The notes under the pieces are model-generated. The model was given only the letters and a program-made list of their open reading frames with translations. It was not told the DNA's origin and made no database searches. The position numbers and the translations under genes are program-made. A stretch of DNA of 64,000 bases from Serratia liquefaciens (GTDB taxonomy: Bacteria > Pseudomonadota > Gammaproteobacteria > Enterobacterales > Enterobacteriaceae), in contig NZ_CP088930.1 in the NCBI RefSeq assembly GCF_027594825.1, positions 744,001-808,000 on the forward strand, written 5' to 3'. Every line of letters starts with the position of its first letter. Positions within the stretch are counted from its first letter, which is position 1. Shown piece after piece: positions 36,173 to 44,134 of the stretch.

Positions 36173-36274
36173 AGTTTTATTCTGCCTGTTGGGGGCGAAA
36201 GAGTCGCCCCAATTGACATGGGTGCAGCATGCCGCTGCTTTAACGAAAACGGGAAAGAGGCGAATGGTGCGCCG
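36173..36274. other. Intergenic hairpins between two glycosyltransferase genes
   Basis: Two stem structures are visible: one near 36189-36212 pairing TTGGGGGCGA with TCGCCCCAA (one bulge), and GCAGC (36224-36228) with GCTGC (36234-36238). Neither is followed by a T-run on the minus strand. They may be RNA processing or stability elements inside the EPS transcript. Confidence 0.45.
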
Positions 36275-37261
36275 CTAGCCGCGCAGGTTGTACAGCCGGG
36301 CCATCAGGTAGTAAGCCAGCGGGCTACGGTAAAACAGCCGGTTTTTACGGCTCAGCATTTTACGCTCCTCGCCGCGCAGGCCGGAATAACGGCGCTTCAG
36401 CTCGCGGGTTTCGCGCAGCGCGTCGCGCGCCCCGAAGAAATCCAGCCCCACCAACAAACGCGCTTTCAGCGTGGTGACGTAGAGGATCGAGTAAAGCCCA
36501 TGTCCCAGCCCCTGCCGTCGCCCGCTGTCAGCGCCGTCGAGTGCGTAATCCAGATCGTCCAGATCGCGTCGCTTTGGCGCGCGCGTAATGCCGTTAGGGT
36601 TGGCGCGGTATCCCACCAATGGCGTATCACAGACCACGATGCGATCGGCCTTCAGGTAAAGCTGTGGGATCAGCTGAATATCTTCAAAGTTTCGCCCCGC
36701 CGGGAAGCGAGCCTCATCGAACAGCGTTTTGCGATAAATCCGCGCCCAGGCGAACCACATGCTGCGGTTAAAGCTGTCTGCCAGCAGCGCCATATGGTCA
36801 TCACGCTGCTGCGGAGCCGCATTGCCGGGCACGATAGCCATGGTGCCCTCTGGTTGGATCTTACCGTTATTGAAGGTTGAAAAGCGCTGGGCGTTGAAGG
36901 CCACGATGTCGGCCAAGGGGTTATCCGCCAGCAGGCGGCCCAAAATGCTGAAGTAGCCCTCCAGCAGCACATCGTCGGAGTCCAAAAAACCAACGTAGCG
37001 CCCCTCTGCATGGTCAATGCCGTTGTTGCGCGCCTGGCTCAACCCCTGGTTTTCCTGACGCAGAATGCTGACCCGCCGCCTGTGCTGCGGATAGCGACAC
37101 AGCACTTCCTCGGCAATGCCGATGGCGCCGTCCGGGCTGCCGTCATCCACGATGATCGCCTCCGCCCAGTCAGGCAGCTGTTGCAACACCGAATCCAGGC
37201 ACGCCTCGATATAAGCCTCAACCTTGTACACCGGAATAATCAGGCTCAGGGTAATATTCAT
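36275..37261 (-). CDS. Family 2 glycosyltransferase
   Basis: This 328-residue GT-A protein has LSLIIPVYKVEAYIEACLDS (about 5-24), VDDGSPDGAIGIAE near 39 and FLDSDDVLLEGYF near 94, the donor- and metal-binding motifs of family GT2. The C-terminal basic stretch (ALRETRELKRRYSGLRGEERKM) may contact the membrane. It belongs to the EPS block; specificity unknown. Confidence 0.9.
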   Translation of the reverse strand: MNITLSLIIPVYKVEAYIEACLDSVLQQLPDWAEAIIVDDGSPDGAIGIAEEVLCRYPQHRRRVSILRQENQGLSQARNNGIDHAEGRYVGFLDSDDVLLEGYFSILGRLLADNPLADIVAFNAQRFSTFNNGKIQPEGTMAIVPGNAAPQQRDDHMALLADSFNRSMWFAWARIYRKTLFDEARFPAGRNFEDIQLIPQLYLKADRIVVCDTPLVGYRANPNGITRAPKRRDLDDLDYALDGADSGRRQGLGHGLYSILYVTTLKARLLVGLDFFGARDALRETRELKRRYSGLRGEERKMLSRKNRLFYRSPLAYYLMARLYNLRG

Positions 37262-37267
37262 GACCGG

Positions 37268-39154
37268 TTATCCTTTCTTTTCTGTTTCACGTTGTACCCA
37301 TACCGCACGGCTGCCCATCGACGGCAACTCGGCCTCAATCTGCCGCTGCCCCTGGGCCTGCCAACCTGCAGGCAGATCAAACCTTGCCGACATCTGGCGA
37401 TAGTAAGGGTTGGCGATCAGCACCAGGCCCCGTTCGCCTTGGATAAACAGACGGGCCGGGATGGCGGTATTGTTGCCTTGCAACAAGCTGCTTTCACCGG
37501 AAAGCAGGTAAGGCTCAAAGCTGACAATCTGCTGCGCTACGCCGGCGACGCCGCGCCAGATAGCATCAAATTCCTGCTGGCTGAACCCGCCGCGCTGGCG
37601 CTTGTAAAACAGATCGGTATAGGAATAAAACAGGATGCCTCTGGCCCCGCCGATCAACCCCAACCAGGCCTGATTGCGGATCTCCGCCTCGGTAGGCTGA
37701 CGCGGTTTGCGGTCAGGCGCGTAAGCGGCATGATCCATAATCTGCATCACCAGCCACGCCCCTTTGGCCTGGCGCGCCACCTGACTGGTAATACGGCTGT
37801 ACTCCAGCGTCCGCGTCAGATCGGCGTCTCTGCCGACCGGATAAGGGTCGCTGGCCAGCACGTCCGAACTGTTGAAATAGGCATTGAGAGTTCCGGTCTT
37901 GTCCAACACCTGGAAGGTCAGATGGTCAGGATCCAGCTGCTTGACCTGCAGGTGTTTTTGCTCAATCTGCGGCACATATTCCGGGCCCAGTTCGTCGTTG
38001 ATGTACCAGGCGAGCAGGTTGGGTTGATGCTTGAACTTCTCCACATAGCTGGCCGTCAGCTGCGGATAGCTCATCTTGGTTTCCGGTGCGAAGCGGGTAC
38101 CGGCGTACATGTCCTTGAGTGAAAAAATCACCTGCAAACCGTATTGCTGGGTTTTGCGGAAATAGTTATAGGGGTCGCGTCCGGTGCCATAGTTGTAATT
38201 GAGCAAGGTATTGAAACCGGCATCGCGGATGCGCGTCAGATGCTCGTCCGTCGCCATCTCGCCGTACATGTAGATGCCGAGCGGGAAGAAGCGCTTGCCT
38301 TGCTTCAAAACGTAACCCTGAGCATCCAGCGCGACCTTAGGCCGCGGGCGACCGACGCTGATCGGCATTTCGCTGCGCTGACTGCGTTGCGAAGCCACGT
38401 CCGTCACCTGCTGCTGCAAACGATACTCGCCGGCGGCCAGATCGGCCGGCAGTGGGAATTCCACCTTTTGCTGTTCACTGATGGCGTAACGGCGGCTGTC
38501 ACGTTTCACTGCGGTGTTTTTGTCATCGACCAGGGTGCTGTCCACCTGCACCTGCTGCGGATCCACCACTTCAATCAGGCTGGATGCCGCGCCGTTACCG
38601 CTGCGCATCTGGTACAACTCCGGTGCCACGGGCTGCAGGCAGGCGTAAACATCGTCAAACCAGGCACTGCCGGTGGTGCCCTGACGCAGATAAACGCCCA
38701 GCACCACCTTCACCGCCCGTGGCGGCACCCGAAAATCGCCGGTCACCGGCTGCCAGCCGCTGGTACCCAGCAGCCCCTGCGGATAGCTGCCCGCCAAAAA
38801 ACGCCCGCGGTCGTCATAACTTTCGACAAACACGCCGGCGCCCTGATTTTCGCCCTTGCCCCTGAGGTTTTCACCGCGTACCCAGGCACCGAAAGCCAGC
38901 TGTTGACCCGGTTTGACCGACAGACTTTGCAGCATGTTGTGGTAGTTGGCCGGGTTGTGATTTTGATAAAACAGGCTGCGCTGACCGCCGTGGCCCCCCG
39001 CCACCACCTGCGCCGAGGCCAACGACCACCCGGCGCCCCCCTGCTCGAAGCCGGGATCCTTGAGCAGGTTGCCGTCGCAGCCGGCCGCATTGGCCAGCCC
39101 TGCCCAGCCGGCGCCTGCCAGCAGGCAGGCTAAGGTTAGCTTGCTGAAATTCAT
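37268..39154 (-). CDS. Secreted CBM-like plus TIM-barrel glycoside-hydrolase-like protein
   Basis: This 628-residue protein has a Sec signal peptide (about residues 1-24, LTLACLLAGAGWAGLANAAG). A carbohydrate-binding-like beta-sandwich follows (about 25-170; LLKDPGFEQGGAGW and AWFDDVYACL are typical of CenC-type modules), then a TIM-barrel region (about 275-560; FPLGIYMYGEM to GILFYSYTDLFY). YINDELG near residue 396 is a candidate acid/base Glu. I see no clear second catalytic Glu. It sits in the EPS operon, overlapping the previous glycosyltransferase stop as ATGA. A role in trimming or releasing the EPS in the periplasm or outside is the best guess. Confidence 0.75.
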   Translation of the reverse strand: MNFSKLTLACLLAGAGWAGLANAAGCDGNLLKDPGFEQGGAGWSLASAQVVAGGHGGQRSLFYQNHNPANYHNMLQSLSVKPGQQLAFGAWVRGENLRGKGENQGAGVFVESYDDRGRFLAGSYPQGLLGTSGWQPVTGDFRVPPRAVKVVLGVYLRQGTTGSAWFDDVYACLQPVAPELYQMRSGNGAASSLIEVVDPQQVQVDSTLVDDKNTAVKRDSRRYAISEQQKVEFPLPADLAAGEYRLQQQVTDVASQRSQRSEMPISVGRPRPKVALDAQGYVLKQGKRFFPLGIYMYGEMATDEHLTRIRDAGFNTLLNYNYGTGRDPYNYFRKTQQYGLQVIFSLKDMYAGTRFAPETKMSYPQLTASYVEKFKHQPNLLAWYINDELGPEYVPQIEQKHLQVKQLDPDHLTFQVLDKTGTLNAYFNSSDVLASDPYPVGRDADLTRTLEYSRITSQVARQAKGAWLVMQIMDHAAYAPDRKPRQPTEAEIRNQAWLGLIGGARGILFYSYTDLFYKRQRGGFSQQEFDAIWRGVAGVAQQIVSFEPYLLSGESSLLQGNNTAIPARLFIQGERGLVLIANPYYRQMSARFDLPAGWQAQGQRQIEAELPSMGSRAVWVQRETEKKG

Positions 39155-39894
39155 TGTCTTTTCATCACCGCGCTGTACAGATAGGAGAAGAACAGATAAC
39201 AGGACTTCTGATAGGAAAGCCCCAGATGGCGGCGATATATCTGCCACTGCCAATCGGCCGCGCGGAATTTATTGCCGGACAGCGACTGTGCGGAGAGGCG
39301 ATAAAAAGCCAGGGGTTCGGGGATGCAGTAAGCCATGTGGTTCCGCGCCTTCTCCAGCACCGACAGCCACATAACATAATCCTCATGACCCACTTTGCTC
39401 TGGTACACCTTGCCGACCTGACGCTGGTTGTACATGCCAGTCAGGTTGCCGATCCAGTTGCTTTTCAACATGTCTTTATAGGCGATGATCTCACCGGCGC
39501 CACGGTAGTTTTTCACTCGCGTCGGGTCATCTTCAAAGGTGTAATAATGGGAGCACACCACGTCGTAGCGGTTGGTTTTGAGGATCCCGACCTGGCGCGC
39601 CAGCTTGTTCGGGTGCCAGACGTCATCGCTGTCGCAGAACGCAATATAATCGCCGCGTGCGGCTTCAATCGCGATATTTCGGGTCTCGGCCACGCCCTGA
39701 TTGGTGTCGTTGCGGATGTAAGTCAGACGATCGTGGATGAACGGTTTCACCACCTCGGCGGTATGGTCGGTGGAAGCATCGTCGATCACATACAGGTGAT
39801 AATCCTGGTATGTCTGGTTCAGCACCCCGAGGATCGACTCTTTGATAAAGCCTGCGGCATTGTAAGCCGGCATGATGACTGAAACTTTTTCCAT
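39151..39894 (-). CDS. Family 2 glycosyltransferase
   Basis: This 247-residue GT-A enzyme from ATG 39894 (GGAGG 5 bases upstream) begins EKVSVIMPAYNAAGFIKESI. VIDDASTDHTAEV lies near 35 and IAFCDSDDVWHPNKLARQVG near 82, the latter holding the DXD metal motif. Its length and motifs resemble enteric LPS/EPS glycosyltransferases. It starts 1 base after the GT4 stop. Confidence 0.9.
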   Translation of the reverse strand: MEKVSVIMPAYNAAGFIKESILGVLNQTYQDYHLYVIDDASTDHTAEVVKPFIHDRLTYIRNDTNQGVAETRNIAIEAARGDYIAFCDSDDVWHPNKLARQVGILKTNRYDVVCSHYYTFEDDPTRVKNYRGAGEIIAYKDMLKSNWIGNLTGMYNQRQVGKVYQSKVGHEDYVMWLSVLEKARNHMAYCIPEPLAFYRLSAQSLSGNKFRAADWQWQIYRRHLGLSYQKSCYLFFSYLYSAVMKRQ

Positions 39895-39895
39895 C

Positions 39896-40957
39896 TTAAC
39901 CTCCAGCAATAAGCTGTTGCCATTGGGGATAAATACGCTCGGGAATGAACTGCTGCGCCCGTGCCAACGAGTGAAGGGAAAAGCGCTGACGCAACTCAGC
40001 GTCGTCAATCAGCGCCAGCGTGCATTGGCTGAAGGCCTCGATGTCGCCCTCCGCCACCAGATAACCGTTCTCACCGTTATCGATCAGCTCCGCCGGGCCG
40101 GTCTGGCAGTCAAAGGCCACCAGGGGCAGGCCAAAGCTCATCGCTTCAATCAACACCATCGGCAAGCCTTCGTAACGCGAGGTCATCAGCAACATGGCGG
40201 CCTGACGATAGTGACCGGCGATGTCCGCCGTTGCCGGCAGCAGCTTCACCCGCTGGCCCAGGCCGGCCGCGTCAATCTGCTGTTGCAGTGGCCCCCGGTC
40301 CGGGCCGTCGCCGACGATATGCAGTTGCCAATCCCCCGCAAGCGGGGCGATCCGCTGCCAGGCGGCGATCAGCCGGTCGAACCCTTTCTGTGGGCATAAC
40401 CGCCCCACCGCCAGCGCCACCGGCTGTTGCAGCGCCGGTTGCGGCGGTTGTACCGGGAATGGTGAAACGTTCTCGATCACCCGGCATTTACGGCTGGGCA
40501 CCCAGCGGCTGATGGTGGCCAAATCTTTCTTCGTCAGCAGTACCGTGCGGTCGCCCAGCCGGTAGACCAGCACCTTCAGCCACTTCATCGGCCAGGCATA
40601 CTGGTGGAAACTGACGTGTTCACTCAGCAACAACCGGCTATTGGGGCACAGCAAGCGCAGGTACGGCACCATGATCGACGACAGTTTTCCCATCGAAACG
40701 GTGATAATTGCGTCATAGCGGCCGCGTCGTAAAAACCATGCCAATCGCCAGGGCCACAACAGCGTTCTGCCCGGCATAAAGCGCAAGGTCACTGACTCGT
40801 CCAGCGGGTAAAATGCCCGGTCGCCGCTGATCGACACCAGATCCACCTGATGCCCCAGACGTGTCGTCAGCGCATTGGCCAGGCTGCTGGCCACCCGCTC
40901 GGTACCGCCTTTTTCGGCGATGTTCTCAATCACAATCGCTACTTTTCGTTGCTGCAT
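39896..40957 (-). CDS. Family 4 glycosyltransferase
   Basis: This 353-residue GT-B protein has an N-terminal glycine-rich loop (IAEKGGTERVASSLANAL, about 12-29) and the donor-binding motif SRYEGLPMVLIEAMSFGLPLVAFD, seen here as SRYEGLPMVLIEAM (about 259-272) and SFGLPLVAFD. GRLCPQKGFDRLIAA near 194 is the domain-linking segment. It is a retaining glycosyltransferase for the EPS repeat unit. Confidence 0.91.
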   Translation of the reverse strand: MQQRKVAIVIENIAEKGGTERVASSLANALTTRLGHQVDLVSISGDRAFYPLDESVTLRFMPGRTLLWPWRLAWFLRRGRYDAIITVSMGKLSSIMVPYLRLLCPNSRLLLSEHVSFHQYAWPMKWLKVLVYRLGDRTVLLTKKDLATISRWVPSRKCRVIENVSPFPVQPPQPALQQPVALAVGRLCPQKGFDRLIAAWQRIAPLAGDWQLHIVGDGPDRGPLQQQIDAAGLGQRVKLLPATADIAGHYRQAAMLLMTSRYEGLPMVLIEAMSFGLPLVAFDCQTGPAELIDNGENGYLVAEGDIEAFSQCTLALIDDAELRQRFSLHSLARAQQFIPERIYPQWQQLIAGG

Positions 40958-40958
40958 G

Positions 40959-41864
40959 TCATCTCCGAAATCCCTCGCGGGCGGTACGCAACAGTCGCCC
41001 GCCGAGTGGAAACAGCCCCAGTCTGGCCAGACAGTCTCCGTACAGTTTGATCGCCCTGAATTTGCTGCTCAGGGCATCGCGCTCGGTGCGCGATGAGTAG
41101 TAGGTGAAGGCCTGCAGGTTTTCGCTGTACAGCGAGGCCAGCAGGTGTTTGCAGGCAAAACCGCTGATATAGCGGCCGCTGGCATTAAGGTAAGCATCGA
41201 TAAACTGCTCGCTGGCATCGATGTTCATCCGGCAGCGGTCCGTATCGGCATCGCCGCAGCGGATAAACACGCCGCGCCCCTCGTCGAAGGCCACCCTGGC
41301 CCCCAGATTGGTGGCGTCGACCAAAAATCCCCAGTCTTGATACTTGTAGAGGAACTCCGGAAATAAAAAACGTCGGTCTTCCTTCTTACGCAGGCTGATG
41401 GTTGAGGTGCGAATATCACCCATATCGAGAAATAAAAAATCCGCTCCCGCCACACCTTCTTTATAATCGAAGCGATAGCTGCGAATATTCTTATCACTTA
41501 CCGTGACGTAGTTACCGAAGATAATGTCTATTCGGGTGTCATGATGACGTTTCAGACGCCGGATAATATAGTTGGTATTAAACGAATCCTCCGGCTCGAG
41601 AAAAAAAACCACGTCCGAACGTGCTAACCGAAAACCGACATTGCAAGAGGCTGCCGTATTACGCCGTACTTTACTTTCATGCAACCGCGCCCGGCGATTA
41701 GCGACCAGCAGGCTGCGTATATTATCCAACTCTTGTTTGTCCGACGCATTATCAACCACGATAATTTCGTAGTCGAAACCGGAGCAGGCATTGGTCATCC
41801 TGACTAATGTGGTGGCCAAACTGGCTGAGTTATTAAAAACGGGAATGACAATCGATAAGTCCAT
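40959..41864 (-). CDS. Family 2 glycosyltransferase
   Basis: This 301-residue protein begins MDLSIVIPVFNNSASLATTL and has VVDNASDKQELDNI near 36 and FFLEPEDSFNTNYI near 91. The last replaces the usual DXD with EPED, so the metal motif is atypical. It is otherwise a GT2 fold. The gene begins 138 bases downstream of the TupA-like gene, a larger gap than elsewhere in the operon. Confidence 0.87.
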   Translation of the reverse strand: MDLSIVIPVFNNSASLATTLVRMTNACSGFDYEIIVVDNASDKQELDNIRSLLVANRRARLHESKVRRNTAASCNVGFRLARSDVVFFLEPEDSFNTNYIIRRLKRHHDTRIDIIFGNYVTVSDKNIRSYRFDYKEGVAGADFLFLDMGDIRTSTISLRKKEDRRFLFPEFLYKYQDWGFLVDATNLGARVAFDEGRGVFIRCGDADTDRCRMNIDASEQFIDAYLNASGRYISGFACKHLLASLYSENLQAFTYYSSRTERDALSSKFRAIKLYGDCLARLGLFPLGGRLLRTAREGFRR

Positions 41865-42002
41865 TTATTACCTCAACAATATATTATCATTTGGCAAAAC
41901 AATGCTAACGCCAACGGAATAACTTGTTATCCCAGAATATCCTTGTCCGGTTACACCCCCGTCCTGACGCGGTGAAATACGCGCAGCCTACCGGTGACTC
42001 AA

Positions 42003-42851
42003 CTACTCCTGGAAATAACCTCCCCATTCCTGTTCAATAATTTCCGGTGTGAATCGTTGCAGGCCGGCTCCGGGAGTAAATGTTAACTCGCCAAAATAGA
42101 TCCTTTCCTGCACCTGATAAAAATCCACTCTTACGTAAGAAAACTGTTCTGCCACCTGGCGTGCCAGCTTCAGCATCTGATCCAGGCGACAGGGTTTATC
42201 CATAGGCACTTCGCTGTTGGGCACCCCCATGCGGATTTCGGTGCGGTTCCATTGGGCATCGAAAAAATCACGGCGGTGGTCAATAAAGCGCTGGTAATCA
42301 ATCTGGATGAAAAAACGCACTTCCCCGTTGCGGTTAAAACAGTGGATCTTGATGTCATTCGGGGTTTTGCCGTCCTCCAGCAACATTTTCTCCACCATGA
42401 TGCGCGGCGAAATATCCTTATAATGACGTTCGCGATAGACCTGATAAAAGTTCTGTCGCAGCCAGCTGTTGGTCAGCACCCGCAATTCATTAAAGCTGGT
42501 TTGACTTTTATCAAATACCAACTTGTTATAACCGCTGCCGTGATTCGCCTTAATCACAAAGGCGTCAGGCAATGACTGGTACATTTCCTCAGTTAATTTT
42601 TCACCCTGAGCATAGAGTTCAATCAGGTATTCTTTCCCCCAAAGGTTTTCAATATACTCCCTGACCAGGTACTTATCGGACAATTGAGTATACATTGCCA
42701 AAGGATAGACTTTCCTGCGCATCAGTTTCTCGCTATACCCCATCGGTTTAGCCAAATGCGGTAGCTTGTGAAAAAACAAAGCGTATTTTAGCTGATGATA
42801 TAATGCGTCGGGTATATTACGGTAAAAACCCTTCACCAGATTATTTAGCAT
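42003..42851 (-). CDS. TupA-like ATP-grasp protein
   Basis: This 282-residue protein matches the TupA-like ATP-grasp family: GYSEKLMRRKVYP near 38, LPDAFVIKANHGSGYNKLVF near 95-114 (nucleotide grasp loop), NDIKIHCFNRNGEVRFFIQ near 164 and YVRVDFYQVQERIYFGELTFTPGAGL in two blocks near 238-262 (metal/ATP part). TupA is linked to teichuronopeptide synthesis, and relatives occur in many capsule clusters where they may ligate an amino acid or modify a sugar. It overlaps the flippase gene by 11 bases. Confidence 0.85.
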   Translation of the reverse strand: MLNNLVKGFYRNIPDALYHQLKYALFFHKLPHLAKPMGYSEKLMRRKVYPLAMYTQLSDKYLVREYIENLWGKEYLIELYAQGEKLTEEMYQSLPDAFVIKANHGSGYNKLVFDKSQTSFNELRVLTNSWLRQNFYQVYRERHYKDISPRIMVEKMLLEDGKTPNDIKIHCFNRNGEVRFFIQIDYQRFIDHRRDFFDAQWNRTEIRMGVPNSEVPMDKPCRLDQMLKLARQVAEQFSYVRVDFYQVQERIYFGELTFTPGAGLQRFTPEIIEQEWGGYFQE

Positions 42852-44130
42852 AAAGTTCTCGCACCTTCCCTATTAGTTGCGGTAAACAGCGGTAGCAGGT
42901 GACCTGCAACCGGGTAATTTGTCCTTTTCTAAAAAAGCCATTAAGTACAAAAAATGAAATAAATTCGGTGATAAACGTTGATATCGCCGCGCCCAAAATG
43001 CCATAACGCGGGATCAACACCAGATTCATCAGCACGTTGACCAAAGCGGCCAATGGCATTTTTATCGCGATAAACCGATAACCGCCAAACAACACGATCG
43101 CCCGGTAAGAGACGGTGCCCATCACCGAGAACAGCGATGTCACCGAGCACAGCGCCAGAATGGTGGCGGTTTCGCGGTAACTGTCGCCAAACATCAGCTT
43201 CACTATCGGGCCAGGGAATAGCGACAGCAGTAATATCACCGGCATCGAAAGCAGCAGCACCACAAGATACAGCAGCCGGATCCGCCCTTCCTGCTCGGTC
43301 AGGGAACCGGCGTTGGCCACCCCCGGCATCATCGAGGTAATCAGCGCAATGGGCACAAAGACCCATCCCTGACTCAGGGTGATGGCAGCGCTGTACAGCC
43401 CGACGCTGTGTTCCCCGAGATAGTTACCGATCATGATCTGGTCGATACGCGTATAGATGACAATCGATAGCCCGGACACGGCCAACGGCAGCCCGACCTT
43501 CAGCAGATAGCGGCCATAGCGCCGTTGATGACGCAGGCTGATGGGCCGCATTCCCCCTTTCTCGCGGCGAAACAGCAACCAACGTACCCCATAGGGGATC
43601 AGGCTGCTCAGCACATAGGGCACCGCAAACCATTCCAGCGGCAGCTTGGCATGCACCAGCGCCAGCCGCACCACGATCGACAGCAGCAGCGCCACATTGT
43701 TGATCAGCGTGTTGAGCTTCGATTTCAACAGGGCGTCATAATAGATTTTGTAAACGTCCTGCACCGAGAAATAAGCGCTGGCCAGCATCAGCGCCATCAT
43801 GATCTGGCTGGTGCGATCCTGCGTTAACAGCGCCCAAGCCATCAGCGGCACCGCGATCAGCGCAAAGAGTTGCCGCCGCAGACGCATAGAGGCCAGCATC
43901 AACCGAATGCCGCTGTGCCGTTGGCGGGCGACACGGTTGAACAACACCGCGTCGGCCCCCAGTTGCACCAGCGGAACCGCGATGGCGATCACCGACAGCA
44001 AATAGTTAATCAGCCCGTACTGCGCCGGCCCCAGATAGCGCGCGACGTAAACCGAAACGAAAATCCCCGACAGGCTCAGCGATACTCGCTCCAACATTAA
44101 CCACAGGGAGTTCATCAGCATCGCTTTCAT
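42841..44130 (-). CDS. wzx: Lipid-linked repeat-unit flippase (Wzx family)
   Basis: This 429-residue membrane protein has about 12 to 14 helices and begins LMNSLWLMLERVSLSLSGIFVSVYVARYLGPAQYGLINYL, split here as LMNSLWLMLERVSLSLSG and VSVYVARYLGPAQYGLINYL; ARYLGPxxYG is the Wzx signature. It moves the lipid-linked oligosaccharide from the cytoplasmic to the periplasmic face. The ATG at 44130 follows the wzc stop by 4 bases. Confidence 0.92.
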   Translation of the reverse strand: MKAMLMNSLWLMLERVSLSLSGIFVSVYVARYLGPAQYGLINYLLSVIAIAVPLVQLGADAVLFNRVARQRHSGIRLMLASMRLRRQLFALIAVPLMAWALLTQDRTSQIMMALMLASAYFSVQDVYKIYYDALLKSKLNTLINNVALLLSIVVRLALVHAKLPLEWFAVPYVLSSLIPYGVRWLLFRREKGGMRPISLRHQRRYGRYLLKVGLPLAVSGLSIVIYTRIDQIMIGNYLGEHSVGLYSAAITLSQGWVFVPIALITSMMPGVANAGSLTEQEGRIRLLYLVVLLLSMPVILLLSLFPGPIVKLMFGDSYRETATILALCSVTSLFSVMGTVSYRAIVLFGGYRFIAIKMPLAALVNVLMNLVLIPRYGILGAAISTFITEFISFFVLNGFFRKGQITRLQVTCYRCLPQLIGKVRELYAK

Positions 44131-44134
44131 AGGG

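Noticed and set aside
36213..36245. Third copy of the dispersed palindromic repeat
   Set aside because: Only a short GCAGCATGC-like core is shared; ends and second stem do not match, so similarity may be chance.
35552..36880. Plus-strand open frame of 442 codons across two glycosyltransferases
   Set aside because: It spans two clear GT2 genes and their gap on the other strand and has no recognisable domain.
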